From Clostridia bacterium (GTDB lineage: Bacteria > Bacillota > Clostridia > Oscillospirales > CAG-272), in assembly GCA_017556745.1 (NCBI GenBank), contig JAFYMF010000023.1, positions 37,661-101,660 on the forward strand: a stretch of 64,000 nt of DNA, written 5' to 3'. Of this stretch, positions 50,698 to 59,176 are shown piece after piece. The position numbers and the translations under genes are program-made. Numbering within the stretch: position 1 is the stretch's first letter; each line of letters starts with the position of its first letter. The notes below the pieces were generated by a model. That model saw nothing but the letters and a program-made list of their open reading frames with translations. It ran no database searches and was not told the origin of the DNA.

Positions 50698-52196
50698 CAC
50701 TGTTCACCCTCGCTTTCTTTGACTATTATAATGTTATTTTCACGAATAACACATTTCGGAGGTCTTGTAGCAGAAATATTTATAGGTGATTGCTTGGATT
50801 TACTGATTACAGTATTTCCGGTAACTACTGTTACAGAGTCATCATTCTTGTTTATCAGATTAACAGTTCTCATATCCTGGGAATTTATCTCTATCATATT
50901 GTTGGTAAACACAAGAGAGTTGTAATACTCTACTTTGACTGCAGAATTGGGGTAGACTACCTCCTCTGCGTACATCTGGTTTCCGTCTATAATAAAACTG
51001 ACGTTTTGTCCGGAAAAGTCTTTTCCCAGATCGATAAGGTTATATACTGTGCCGCAATTTAAGATATTATCCTTTATGGTTATTTTTCCGTTTTCAAATG
51101 ACGGATAACAACCTATTGCAAAGGCTCTGCCGTTTGAAAGACTGAAGTTCTCTACAATATTTCCTATTATCTGATAATCGTAATATCTGTCGGCGTAACC
51201 ATCGTTGTCAGTGCCAATAGTGATACCGTATATCATATCGGCGTAAGCCGTTTCCAAAACCATATCACAGATGACATTGTTTTTTATTGTTATATGGTTG
51301 GTACGGGGACCCTCGACGTATATACCGTATAATTTGTTTCCACGACAGGTATTACCCTCTATTACTATGTTTTCTCCTGCGTGAACATCTATACCCTTGC
51401 GGTAATTGTAGTTTGCTTCATTATTAATAACTCTTGCGTTATAAGGATATGCAGCTTTAAGCCCGGCGCAACCGTAACCGGTACCACCGTCATCATCAGA
51501 ACCGTGATACTCCATTACGTTGTTTTCGATAATTATACCGTCAACATATCCGTATTTCACACCGGCAACTCTGTTGTGATGCAGATAACAGTCTCGTACG
51601 GTTACGTCGGTAGCATAGGCACTGTTTTTCCCCGCTGCATGTACACCGGAACTGTTAAAACCGTTTATCTCAACGTTTTCAACAAGGACTCGGTGAGCCT
51701 CAAGGAAATAAATGCAGTTGATTTTACCCAAATAACTCTGTTCGTATCCTCCAAAAAATTCCCCGTGGTATTCCATATGAAGGTCTTTTACGGTTATGTT
51801 GCGGATACCGGGCTTAAATCCGATAAGTGACTGATCCTCAAGAGGAGAATCGTCCTGAACCCTTGTGTATACTATCTTCGTGGTATTTCCGTCACCTCTC
51901 AAAGTGATGTTATCACCCGGAATACAGAGCTGATCTGTAATAAGATATGTACCACCGGGAAAATATACAGTACCGCCGTTGTCGACGACTGCAAGAGCCC
52001 TGCGGCAGGCCTCGGTATCGTCGGTCACTCCGTCGCCTGCAGCACCAAAATCAAGAACGTTAAAGAATTTCTCTTTTCCCTTTTCATTTATGGGCGCCGG
52101 ATCCCTCAGGTAATTGACGCGCACCTCTTTTTGGTCATAGGACACGGTTATACATTTTTCACCGATCTTGGTTATCTCCGGCATCTCTTCCCCGCA
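50617..52196 (-). repeat. 1580-bp tandem duplication, copy A
   Basis: Starts at the lipobox Cys codon of member 4 (52194-52196), covers its mature part, the stop and junction, and the signal peptide of member 3 to the base before its Cys codon. Nearly all positions match copy B by eye. TCCTGCGG or TCCTGTGG occurs at each breakpoint, a short identity that could have primed the duplication. Confidence 0.85.
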
Positions 52197-52277
52197 GGAG
52201 AGAAGGAATACTGACACTAAAAGTAAGGAGAATAATAAAAGGACAATGCGTGTCAGAGTGAATAGCTTATTTTTCAT
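50697..52277 (-). CDS. Right-handed beta-helix lipoprotein (array member 4, first in the operon)
   Basis: 526 residues with AAGGAAG upstream. It has its own distinct signal peptide (FTLTRIVLLLFSLLLVSVFL, lipobox VFLLSC). The mature protein matches member 3 over its whole length. First gene of the array, so its promoter should lie in the 127-base gap to rpiB; none is convincing there. The Pectate_lyase_3 start and repeated N-I-V ladder (ITIKNNVICDM, GNIVENFSLSNGRAFAIG) support a surface beta-helix. Confidence 0.85.
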   Translation of the reverse strand: MKNKLFTLTRIVLLLFSLLLVSVFLLSCGEEMPEITKIGEKCITVSYDQKEVRVNYLRDPAPINEKGKEKFFNVLDFGAAGDGVTDDTEACRRALAVVDNGGTVYFPGGTYLITDQLCIPGDNITLRGDGNTTKIVYTRVQDDSPLEDQSLIGFKPGIRNITVKDLHMEYHGEFFGGYEQSYLGKINCIYFLEAHRVLVENVEINGFNSSGVHAAGKNSAYATDVTVRDCYLHHNRVAGVKYGYVDGIIIENNVMEYHGSDDDGGTGYGCAGLKAAYPYNARVINNEANYNYRKGIDVHAGENIVIEGNTCRGNKLYGIYVEGPRTNHITIKNNVICDMVLETAYADMIYGITIGTDNDGYADRYYDYQIIGNIVENFSLSNGRAFAIGCYPSFENGKITIKDNILNCGTVYNLIDLGKDFSGQNVSFIIDGNQMYAEEVVYPNSAVKVEYYNSLVFTNNMIEINSQDMRTVNLINKNDDSVTVVTGNTVISKSKQSPINISATRPPKCVIRENNIIIVKESEGEQ

Positions 52278-52339
52278 GACAGTAATCTTCCTTTTTCGGT
52301 GTTATAGCAGATTGATCTGTACAAAAAGCTTTATTTGTA

Positions 52340-52398
52340 AAAATCCCCCGGACTGTGTACAGGAAAATACATAATTATTCCAGTGACGTATCCGGGGG
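52340..52398 (-). terminator. Terminator of the rpiB-like gene
   Basis: CCCCCGGA pairs with TCCGGGGG across a loop of about 38 bases with partial inner pairing; ATTTTT follows on the minus strand. It separates the rpiB-like gene from the beta-helix operon. Confidence 0.7.
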
Positions 52399-52404
52399 GA
52401 TAAA

Positions 52405-52980
52405 TTATTTTGCAGAGCTGGGTTTAGCACAGCCGGCAAGCTCAACCTCGCCGAGCTTCTTTACTTCGAAGCCATTTGCCTTGAATTCTTCGTAATTGAA
52501 GGCCTCAAGCTCATCATATGCAAGCTTGTGGAACTCATAGAAGTTGGGCCACCACTCGTAGCCGTCACCCATATTGTTCTCAAGGAAAAGATCCGCGATC
52601 TCAATACCCATGTTATGTCCGATGTAGTGACCGCCCATTGCAAGCACGTTTACATTGTTGCCGGTGATAGCACGGAGAGCTGCATGAGGACTCTCAACTA
52701 CTGCGGCATGAACGTGGGGACACTTACTTGCGGCGATATGTATACCCATACCAGTACCGCAGAATATCATAGCACGCTCGAACTCACCCTCAGCAATTTT
52801 AGCGCCTACCTTGAGACCGATGCGATGGAACATTTCGGGGTTTTCCTCGTCCATAGTCTTAACACCGATATCGGTTACAGTCCAGCCTTTTCCGACAAGG
52901 TGCTCTACAATTGCATTCTTGAGAGCTACGCCTGCAATATCGGCTGCTACAAGAATCTGTTTATCTTTTATTGTTTTCAT
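52405..52980 (-). CDS. RpiB/LacA/LacB-family sugar-phosphate isomerase, atypical
   Basis: 191 residues from the ATG at 52980 with AGGAGG upstream. The RpiB fold is clear: ILVAADIAGVALKNAIVEHL, the catalytic-loop FCGTGMGIHIAASK (base Cys retained) and NVNVLAMGG. However, the usual D-H pair near the start is D-I, and the His near position 99 of E. coli RpiB is replaced by Gly. It is about 40 residues longer than E. coli RpiB, with a charged C-terminal tail. The substrate may not be ribose-5-phosphate. Divergent from an L-xylulose operon, so a pentose or tetrose phosphate is likely. Confidence 0.82.
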   Translation of the reverse strand: MKTIKDKQILVAADIAGVALKNAIVEHLVGKGWTVTDIGVKTMDEENPEMFHRIGLKVGAKIAEGEFERAMIFCGTGMGIHIAASKCPHVHAAVVESPHAALRAITGNNVNVLAMGGHYIGHNMGIEIADLFLENNMGDGYEWWPNFYEFHKLAYDELEAFNYEEFKANGFEVKKLGEVELAGCAKPSSAK

Positions 52981-53312
52981 TTTTTCAGTCCTCCTATGTG
53001 GGTTTGTATCATGATTAAATATTATCATAAAATAGTCGGAATGTCAAACAAAATATACTGAAACAGTAGGTCTACGCTTCTGTTTTGTGACAAAATTGCC
53101 AAAAATAATTTCGGTTTTATGATTCTTTCGTAATCGGTAAAGCGAAAGCAGTTTTTGTGTGAATTTAATCAATAATTTTTGGTAATTATACCTTTTTTTA
53201 TTTTATAATATATGATATAATTACAATGTATGATAAGATAGGGTGAGTATTAAGATATGCGTATCCTATGATAAAGAAAATAAACTACCTCACAATATAA
53301 AGGAGAAAAAAT
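52981..53312. other. Divergent intergenic region (rpiB-like / L-xylulose operon)
   Basis: 332 bases, very AT-rich with no gene. The rpiB-like promoter is annotated separately. On the plus strand TTGGTA (53179-53184) followed by TTTATA (53202-53207) or TATAAT (53215-53220) is a weak promoter candidate. No operator-like repeat was found. Confidence 0.45.
53019..53047 (-). promoter_or_regulatory. Sigma-A promoter of the rpiB-like gene
   Basis: Minus strand: TTGACA (53042-53047), 17-base spacer, TAATAT (53019-53024), with TGA before the -10 box; 39 bases before the ATG. Confidence 0.72.
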
Positions 53313-54152
53313 ATGAACTACCGTCTTGGTATATATGAAAAGGCTATGCCGGCGGATCTTTCCTGGAAGGAAAGAATGGAGGCCGCAGGTAAAGCCGGAT
53401 TTGACTTTGTCGAAATAAGCATTGACGAGACCGATGCGCGTCTTGAAAGACTTAAGAGTCCCATCTCCTTCCGCCGTGAGCTTCGCGCACTGGGCGAGGA
53501 GACAGGTACTCCTATCGAGACCATGTGCCTCAGCGGTCACCGTAAATATCCTATGGGAAGCAGTGATCCTGCTATTGAGGCTCGCTCTCTTGAGATAATG
53601 CAGGATGCGATCACTTTTGCAAAGGATGTTGGAATCAGAATAATCCAGCTTGCAGGATATGACGTTTATTATGACGAAACTCCTTCTCCCGAGACCAGAG
53701 CCAGATTTATAAGGAATCTTGCAAAGAGCGGTGTTATGGCAGCAGAGCACGGTATAATTCTTGCTCTTGAGACTATGGAGAACGATTTCTGCGACACAGC
53801 AACAAAGGCACTTGATTTTGTAAAGGCAGTAAATTCTCCTTTTGTAAAGATATATCCCGACGTAGGAAATATTCGCAACGGTACAGAGGACCCTCTCGGC
53901 GACCTCAAAAATGCTGAGGGTAATATCGTTGCCGCTCACCTCAAGGAGACAAAGGAAGGTATCTTCCGCGACCTCTTCTACGGAGAGGGCAGAGTGGATA
54001 TGGAAGGCTCTGTCAATACCCTTTATTCTATGGGTGTTCGCCGCTACAATGCTGAATTCTGGCATGACGGCGGTGAGAACTGGAGAGAGAGGCTTTCGGC
54101 TGCAAACGATTATCTGAGAAAATATCTTGATAAGGAGGTTGGAGCAGAATGA
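53313..54152 (+). CDS. ulaE: L-ribulose-5-phosphate 3-epimerase (UlaE/SgbU type)
   Basis: 279 residues, AAGGAG before the ATG. Strong match to the E. coli UlaE/SgbU pattern: LGIYEKAMPADLSW, GKAGFDFVEISIDETDARLERL, TMCLSGHRKYPMGS, GIRIIQLAGYDVYYDE, ILALETMENDFCD (metal-binding Glu), FVKIYPDVGNI (Asp), AAHLKETKEGIFRD (His) and FYGEGRVDMEG. It converts L-xylulose-5-phosphate to L-ribulose-5-phosphate. ATGA overlap with the kinase gene downstream. First gene of a three-gene L-xylulose pathway. Confidence 0.93.
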   Translation: MNYRLGIYEKAMPADLSWKERMEAAGKAGFDFVEISIDETDARLERLKSPISFRRELRALGEETGTPIETMCLSGHRKYPMGSSDPAIEARSLEIMQDAITFAKDVGIRIIQLAGYDVYYDETPSPETRARFIRNLAKSGVMAAEHGIILALETMENDFCDTATKALDFVKAVNSPFVKIYPDVGNIRNGTEDPLGDLKNAEGNIVAAHLKETKEGIFRDLFYGEGRVDMEGSVNTLYSMGVRRYNAEFWHDGGENWRERLSAANDYLRKYLDKEVGAE

Positions 54153-55633
54153 GCCGTTACGTATGCGGTATAGACAATGGCGGTACTGCGGTAAAGTGTG
54201 CTCTGTTTGATCTTACCGGACGTGAGATCGCAGTAGTGTCCGCACCTACCCCTCTTTATAGTCCTAAGCCCGGCTTTGAGGAGCGCGATATGGACGTGCT
54301 CTGGGCGGCAAATGCTGACGTTATCCGCCGTTGCATAGAGAAGGCCGGTATAAATGGAGACGAGATCATCGGTGTAGGATGCACCGGTCACGGTAAGGGT
54401 CTTTATCCGGTAGCCGCTGACGGAACTCCGGTAAGATATGCTATCGCTTCTACCGACAGCCGTGCAGTACCCTATATCGAAAAGTGGGCACAGGACGGTA
54501 CCTCTGATGCCCTTAACGAGCTTACTCTTCACCGTCCCATCGCATGTCAGCCTACGGCGCTTCTTGCTTGGCTTCGTGACAACGAGCCTGAGAGCTACAA
54601 GGCTATTCGCTGGGTCTTTGAGGCAAAGGATTATATCCGTTTCCGTCTTACAGGTGAAGCGAGAGCTGAGGCGACCGACTATTCCGGAAGCGGAATGATG
54701 AATCTTCGCGATCAGCAGTTTGATAAAAAGATATTTGATATAATCGGTATCCCCGAAATGTATAATTGCCTCCCGGCTCTTTGCAGTTCGGCTGAGCTGT
54801 GCGGCAGAGTATCTGCCGAGGCGGCAAAGGTGACCGGACTTAAAGAGGGAACTCCTGTCAGTGGCGGTATGTTTGATATAGATGCTTGTGCTATCGCTGC
54901 AGGCGTTACCGACGGTGATACTATCTGTATGGTGACCGGAACCTGGAGTATTAATGAATACGTGGCAGATGCCCCCGTTCTTGACGGTGGTAACCTTAAC
55001 TCCCTTTACTGCATTCCCGGTAAGTATCTTATCGAGGAGAGCAGTGCTACCTCTGCAGGTAACCTTGAGTGGCTTGTTTCTCTTATGATGGAGAAGGAGG
55101 CAGAGGAGGCAAAGAAGGAGGGTGTTTCTGTATACAAGCTGATAGACGAAATGGTAGATGCTCTTCCCCCTGAGGAGAGTGATGTTATGTTCGTGCCTTT
55201 CCTCTACGGTACAAACTCTCCTGCGAGAAACCGTGCAGTTTTTGACGGACTGGATATGTCCCACGGAAAGGCTCATCTTCTCCGTGCGGTATTTGAGGGT
55301 GTTGCATTCTCTCATTATTATCATCTTAACCGCCTGCTTTCTGCGCGTACCGCTCCTTCGGCTATCCGTATGGTTGGCGGCGCGGCCAGATCTGCCGTAT
55401 GGGCACAGATGTTTGCTGACGTGACCGGTATTCCGGTAGTTACCGTTACAGCTAAAGAACCGGGTGCTCTCGGTGCGGCTATGTCTTCCGCAGTAGCATC
55501 AGGACACTTTGCAGACTATAATGCTGCCGCAAAGGAAATGGTGGGCTTCAGAGAAACTATCTATCCCGATTCTGCACGTCATGTTATCTATCTCGAAAAG
55601 TATGAAAAGTATCTCCGTCTTATCGGAGCATAA
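54149..55633 (+). CDS. lyxK: FGGY-family L-xylulose kinase
   Basis: 494 residues, start overlapping the 3-epimerase stop by four bases. It follows E. coli LyxK closely: VCGIDNGGTAVKCALFD (ATP-binding phosphate 1), GFEERDMDVLWAANADVI, IGVGCTGHGKGLYP, VFEAKDYIRFRLTG, GGMFDIDACAIAAGV (phosphate 2), VTGTWSINEYV, ESSATSAGNLEW and MVGGAARSAVWAQMFADV (adenosine motif). It phosphorylates L-xylulose at O5 to L-xylulose-5-phosphate. The three genes together lead to D-xylulose-5-phosphate for the pentose phosphate pathway. Other pentulose substrates are possible. Confidence 0.9.
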   Translation: MSRYVCGIDNGGTAVKCALFDLTGREIAVVSAPTPLYSPKPGFEERDMDVLWAANADVIRRCIEKAGINGDEIIGVGCTGHGKGLYPVAADGTPVRYAIASTDSRAVPYIEKWAQDGTSDALNELTLHRPIACQPTALLAWLRDNEPESYKAIRWVFEAKDYIRFRLTGEARAEATDYSGSGMMNLRDQQFDKKIFDIIGIPEMYNCLPALCSSAELCGRVSAEAAKVTGLKEGTPVSGGMFDIDACAIAAGVTDGDTICMVTGTWSINEYVADAPVLDGGNLNSLYCIPGKYLIEESSATSAGNLEWLVSLMMEKEAEEAKKEGVSVYKLIDEMVDALPPEESDVMFVPFLYGTNSPARNRAVFDGLDMSHGKAHLLRAVFEGVAFSHYYHLNRLLSARTAPSAIRMVGGAARSAVWAQMFADVTGIPVVTVTAKEPGALGAAMSSAVASGHFADYNAAAKEMVGFRETIYPDSARHVIYLEKYEKYLRLIGA

Positions 55634-55693
55634 TAAAATATTTAGGACAGTAAAATAATCGCGCCGCTAAAGTGCGGCAGAATGGAGAAAAAT

Positions 55694-56386
55694 ATGTTGC
55701 TTGAAGCACTCAGAAAAACAGTTTGTGACGCTAACTGCCGTCTTCCCGAGCACGGTCTTGTAACCTTTACCTGGGGTAATGTAAGTGCCATCGATCGTGA
55801 GAGCGGCCTTGTGGTTATCAAGCCTTCCGGTGTTCCCTATGAGGATCTTACTCCCGAGAACATGGTTATTACCGATCTTGAGGGTAAGGTGGTCGAGGGT
55901 GATCTTCGCCCCTCCTCTGACCTTCCCACTCACCTTGAGATATACAAGGCATTCCCCGATGTTGGCGGTGTAGTACATACTCATTCCCGCTATGCAACCC
56001 TTTGGGCACAGTCCGGCAGAGAGATTCCTGCTTACGGTACTACTCATGCTGACTACTTCTACGGTCCGGTACCTTGTACCCGTCCCATGACCGCAGAGGA
56101 GATCCTTGGCGGATCATACGAGAAGGAGACCGGAACCGTTATCGTTGAGGCATTCAAGGATATCAAGGCTAAGGAAGTTCCCGGTGCACTCGTTTGCTCT
56201 CACGGTCCTTTCTCTTGGGGTAAGGATGCAGATCAGGCAGTATACCACGCGGTAGTTCTTGAGGAGGTTGCCGCAATGGCACTCTTCACCGAGCAGCTTG
56301 GCCGCAAGGAGCCTATGCAGAATGAGCTTCTTGAGGTTCACTATCAGCGTAAGCACGGAAAGAACGCATACTACGGTCAGAAGTAA
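55694..56386 (+). CDS. araD: L-ribulose-5-phosphate 4-epimerase
   Basis: 230 residues from the ATG at 55694, seven bases after GGAG and matching the E. coli AraD start (MLEDLKRQV); an ATG at 55682 lies before that site. Conserved landmarks: [64 protein letters not shown] (zinc-binding His pair), [18 protein letters not shown] and [24 protein letters not shown] (third His). It converts L-ribulose-5-phosphate to D-xylulose-5-phosphate. No araA or araB is nearby, so it serves the L-xylulose route. SgbE/UlaF are close relatives. A terminator follows. Confidence 0.95.
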   Translation: MLLEALRKTVCDANCRLPEHGLVTFTWGNVSAIDRESGLVVIKPSGVPYEDLTPENMVITDLEGKVVEGDLRPSSDLPTHLEIYKAFPDVGGVVHTHSRYATLWAQSGREIPAYGTTHADYFYGPVPCTRPMTAEEILGGSYEKETGTVIVEAFKDIKAKEVPGALVCSHGPFSWGKDADQAVYHAVVLEEVAAMALFTEQLGRKEPMQNELLEVHYQRKHGKNAYYGQK

Positions 56387-56398
56387 TAAATGAATATA

Positions 56399-56444
56399 AA
56401 AAACGGGCAGCTTCAAACACACGTTTGAAGCTGCCCTGTTTTTT
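56399..56444. terminator. Bidirectional intrinsic terminator
   Basis: GGGCAGCTTCAAAC (56405-56418) pairs with GTTTGAAGCTGCCC (56423-56436), with A- and T-runs outside. It ends araD and the convergent GH4 gene. Confidence 0.9.
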
Positions 56445-56452
56445 ATTAATCA

Positions 56453-57823
56453 TTAAAGACCGGGGTTCTTTATTTTATAATGCTCTTTCATTTCGGTATG
56501 GTAGGGAAGGTCCATAATTTCACTTATGAAGCCCTCAACCTGCTCCATAGACTGAGCCCATTTATCCATAAGCACAAGCTCCTTGAGCAGATGCAGATCG
56601 CCGCTCTCATATGCCGCAAGCTCCATTTCAACGGGAGCAACACGGTCGCGGAGAATATGAGCGATCATATGCTTGGGAAGCGGCTTTGTAGTTATGGGAT
56701 GTATACCGTCGGCACTGCAAAGTGCAGGTACCTCTACCTCAAAGTCTTCGGGAATACCGGGAACAAGCTGTCCCTTGTTGATGGTATTGATTATATGTAC
56801 TCTCGGTATATTGCCTGCGATAGACTCCACGAGAGGGATAATAAGAACGTCCTCGCCTACGTTGGAAAGGAAATCGGTTACCTTAGCGTCAGGATCTTTG
56901 GACAGAGCAATAAAGTCATTTGCTGTCTTTTCAACGAGATCGAAATACCAGTTCCAACCATTTTCCGGATGGTACTCGGTGTATTCCTTCTCAAGCTCGT
57001 CGCTGGTATGATACCACCAGGGCCAAGATGCACCTGTCCAGCTAAGGGTGTCGCCGATACCAATTACTCCGTGCTTTTTGTAGAAATCAAGTCTCTTTTT
57101 AGAGAGAACGGAGGAAATATAGCAGGTCTTCCAGTATTCCTCGCCATGTTCCTCTATCCACTTGTCAAGAACAGGGAAGAAGGGCTCGCCCTTGATTCTT
57201 GCCTCGTTAAGCCATACAAAATGGTTTACACCCGGCATCTGGAAGGTAATGTCCTCTTTTTTATATCCCATAGCTTCTACCATATCGTAAGCATCTGCAA
57301 AACCGTGGCACAGACCGATGGTCTTTGCCTTGGGATATTTACGATGAAGCAGGGTAACGCCGGCAACCATGGGATTTTCAACCATAAGATGCCAAGCCTC
57401 GGGACAGTATTCGAGAATATCCTGTGTAAGCTCTTCCATAAAACGAAGCTGATAGAAGTTTATCCAGAAAGCCTCATCGTACATAACGTGATAGCTTCCG
57501 CCAAACTTAAAGCCCCATTTTTTCGCGATCTTAAAGCCTTCCTTGAGACGGCTGTGGGGAGCAGTCAGTGCAGTGCTTATTACAAAATCCGACCCCTTAA
57601 GTGACTCTACTCGGTCTGTGGTTTTGTCAAATGTAAGCTGACCGCCGATTTCTTTGTTATAACGCACACAAATATCATATATAGCATCAAGACGCGCTAC
57701 ATTTATATCCATTAAGCTTACGTGACAGTTACATAAAACCTTTGAACGACATAAATCTCTTATTACGCCCAGTGAGAAGCATCCGCTTCCCGCACCAATC
57801 AAGCTGATTTTGTAATACTTCAT
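56453..57823 (-). CDS. Glycoside hydrolase family 4 enzyme (alpha-glucosidase/galacturonidase-like)
   Basis: 456 residues from the second of two adjacent ATGs (57826 or 57823), with GAGGT upstream. GH4 enzymes use NAD and a metal. Visible: ISLIGAGSGCFSLGVIRDL (NAD-binding), FVISTALTAPHSR, MVENPMVAGVTLLHR, IGLCHGF (metal-binding Cys) and VNHFVWLNEAR (His). The substrate in this group can be an alpha-glucoside, galactoside or galacturonide (LplD-like); the last would suit a pectin-related context but is inference. Last gene of the asnS-aminotransferase operon, 32 bases after the aminotransferase. Confidence 0.88.
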   Translation of the reverse strand: MKYYKISLIGAGSGCFSLGVIRDLCRSKVLCNCHVSLMDINVARLDAIYDICVRYNKEIGGQLTFDKTTDRVESLKGSDFVISTALTAPHSRLKEGFKIAKKWGFKFGGSYHVMYDEAFWINFYQLRFMEELTQDILEYCPEAWHLMVENPMVAGVTLLHRKYPKAKTIGLCHGFADAYDMVEAMGYKKEDITFQMPGVNHFVWLNEARIKGEPFFPVLDKWIEEHGEEYWKTCYISSVLSKKRLDFYKKHGVIGIGDTLSWTGASWPWWYHTSDELEKEYTEYHPENGWNWYFDLVEKTANDFIALSKDPDAKVTDFLSNVGEDVLIIPLVESIAGNIPRVHIINTINKGQLVPGIPEDFEVEVPALCSADGIHPITTKPLPKHMIAHILRDRVAPVEMELAAYESGDLHLLKELVLMDKWAQSMEQVEGFISEIMDLPYHTEMKEHYKIKNPGL

Positions 57824-57854
57824 CATTGAAACCTCACTTTACTTTAGACTAAAA

Positions 57855-59138
57855 TTATTTATTTGCCTCGAGATCTTCAAGCGCAGCAATTCTTACACAA
57901 AGGGTGAGTACCTTAGCTGCTGCCTTTACGTCTTTAAGAGAGGGGTAAGTTGGAGCAATACGAAGATTTCTGTCATAGGGATCGTGGCCGTAGGGGAAGG
58001 AAGCTCCGGCGTTTGTAAGGGTAACACCGACCTCTTTTGCCAGATTCCATACTCTCTTTGCGGAACCGGTGGTTACGTCAAGGCTGATAAAATATCCGCC
58101 CTTGGGCTCTGTCCAGCGAGCTACACCGGTATCGGCAAGATCCTCTCTGAGAGCGGTAAGAACCGCCTCAAACTTAGGTCTGATAATCTCTGCGTGGTGA
58201 CGCATATGTCTGCGGACACCCTTGGCATTCTGGAAATATTTTACGTGTCTGAGCTGGTTGATCTTATCGTGACCGATTGTCTGTACCGATACGATCTTCT
58301 TTATCTGCTCCATATTCTTCTCGGAGGTAGCAAGGAGAGCTACACCGGAACCGGGGAAGCTGATCTTAGAGGTGGATGCAAAGTAAAGAATGTGATCGGT
58401 GGTACCGTATTCGTCAGCAAGATCGAATATGTTTGCAAGTTCAACCTTTTCATCGTAGAGATCGTGAACTGCGTACGCATTATCCCAGAAAATACGGAAG
58501 TCGGGAGCCTTGGGCTTAAGAGCCGCAAACTGACGGACTACCTCATCGGAGAAAACAGTTCCGGAGGGGTTAGAGTACTTGGGAACACACCAGATACCCT
58601 TGATCTGGGGATCGTTCTGAACGAGCTCACGGATAACGTCCATATCGGGGCCGTCTTCTCTGAGCTCAACAGGAATCATATCGATACCGAAGGTCTCACA
58701 GATTGCAAAGTGTCTGTCGTAACCGGGGGTCAGACAGATGAACTTGATAGCGCCCTGCTGTGACCAAGGGGTGTTGCCCTCGCCCATACCGTAGATCATA
58801 GCACGGGCAATGGTATCGTACATCATATTAAGGCTGGAGTTACCGCCGATAAATATTCTTTCGGGAGCAATACCGAGAAGCTCGGAGAACAGACGCTTTG
58901 CTTCGGGAAGTCCGTCAAGATTACCGTAGTTGCGGCAGTCAAATCCTGTCTCGGTAAAACAGTCATTACTGTGAGAGATTACACCAAGCATACCCATGGT
59001 AATGTCAAGCTGGTCTGCACCGGGCTTACCACGGGAAAGGTCAAGGGAAATTCCCTCATCTTTTATTTTGTTGTATTCAGCGTAGAGGGCATCAAGCTCA
59101 GCCTTACGCGCTGCATCGTCCAGAGAAAGATAGTTCAT
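57855..59138 (-). CDS. Aspartate-type class I aminotransferase (PF12897-like)
   Basis: 427 residues. It starts with the family motif LSLDDAARKAELDALYAEYNKIKDEGISLDLSRGKPGADQLDI. PLP contacts are IFIGGNSSLNMMYDTIARAM, KYSNPSGTVFSDEVV, IFWDNAYAVHDLYDE (Asp), and YFASTSKISFPGSGVALL (Lys for the Schiff base). Arg at the C-terminus lies in DRNLRIAPTYP. It belongs to a group annotated as aspartate aminotransferase or related, distinct from AspB. It sits between asnS and the GH4 gene; asnS-aspB adjacency also exists in B. subtilis, there with aspB first. Confidence 0.88.
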   Translation of the reverse strand: MNYLSLDDAARKAELDALYAEYNKIKDEGISLDLSRGKPGADQLDITMGMLGVISHSNDCFTETGFDCRNYGNLDGLPEAKRLFSELLGIAPERIFIGGNSSLNMMYDTIARAMIYGMGEGNTPWSQQGAIKFICLTPGYDRHFAICETFGIDMIPVELREDGPDMDVIRELVQNDPQIKGIWCVPKYSNPSGTVFSDEVVRQFAALKPKAPDFRIFWDNAYAVHDLYDEKVELANIFDLADEYGTTDHILYFASTSKISFPGSGVALLATSEKNMEQIKKIVSVQTIGHDKINQLRHVKYFQNAKGVRRHMRHHAEIIRPKFEAVLTALREDLADTGVARWTEPKGGYFISLDVTTGSAKRVWNLAKEVGVTLTNAGASFPYGHDPYDRNLRIAPTYPSLKDVKAAAKVLTLCVRIAALEDLEANK

Positions 59139-59176
59139 ATACGGGAAAACTCCTGATTAAAATTGAATTTGTATTA

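Noticed and set aside
46024..52277. Phage tail-spike cluster
   Set aside because: The beta-helix proteins have lipoprotein signal peptides and no phage genes are nearby.
54110..55324. 404-codon minus-strand frame opposite lyxK
   Set aside because: It is a shadow of strongly codon-biased coding. The plus-strand product is a clear kinase, and no ribosome site or family match exists for the antisense frame. The same applies to the long antisense frames at 53250-54065, 56480-57604 and 36001-36609.
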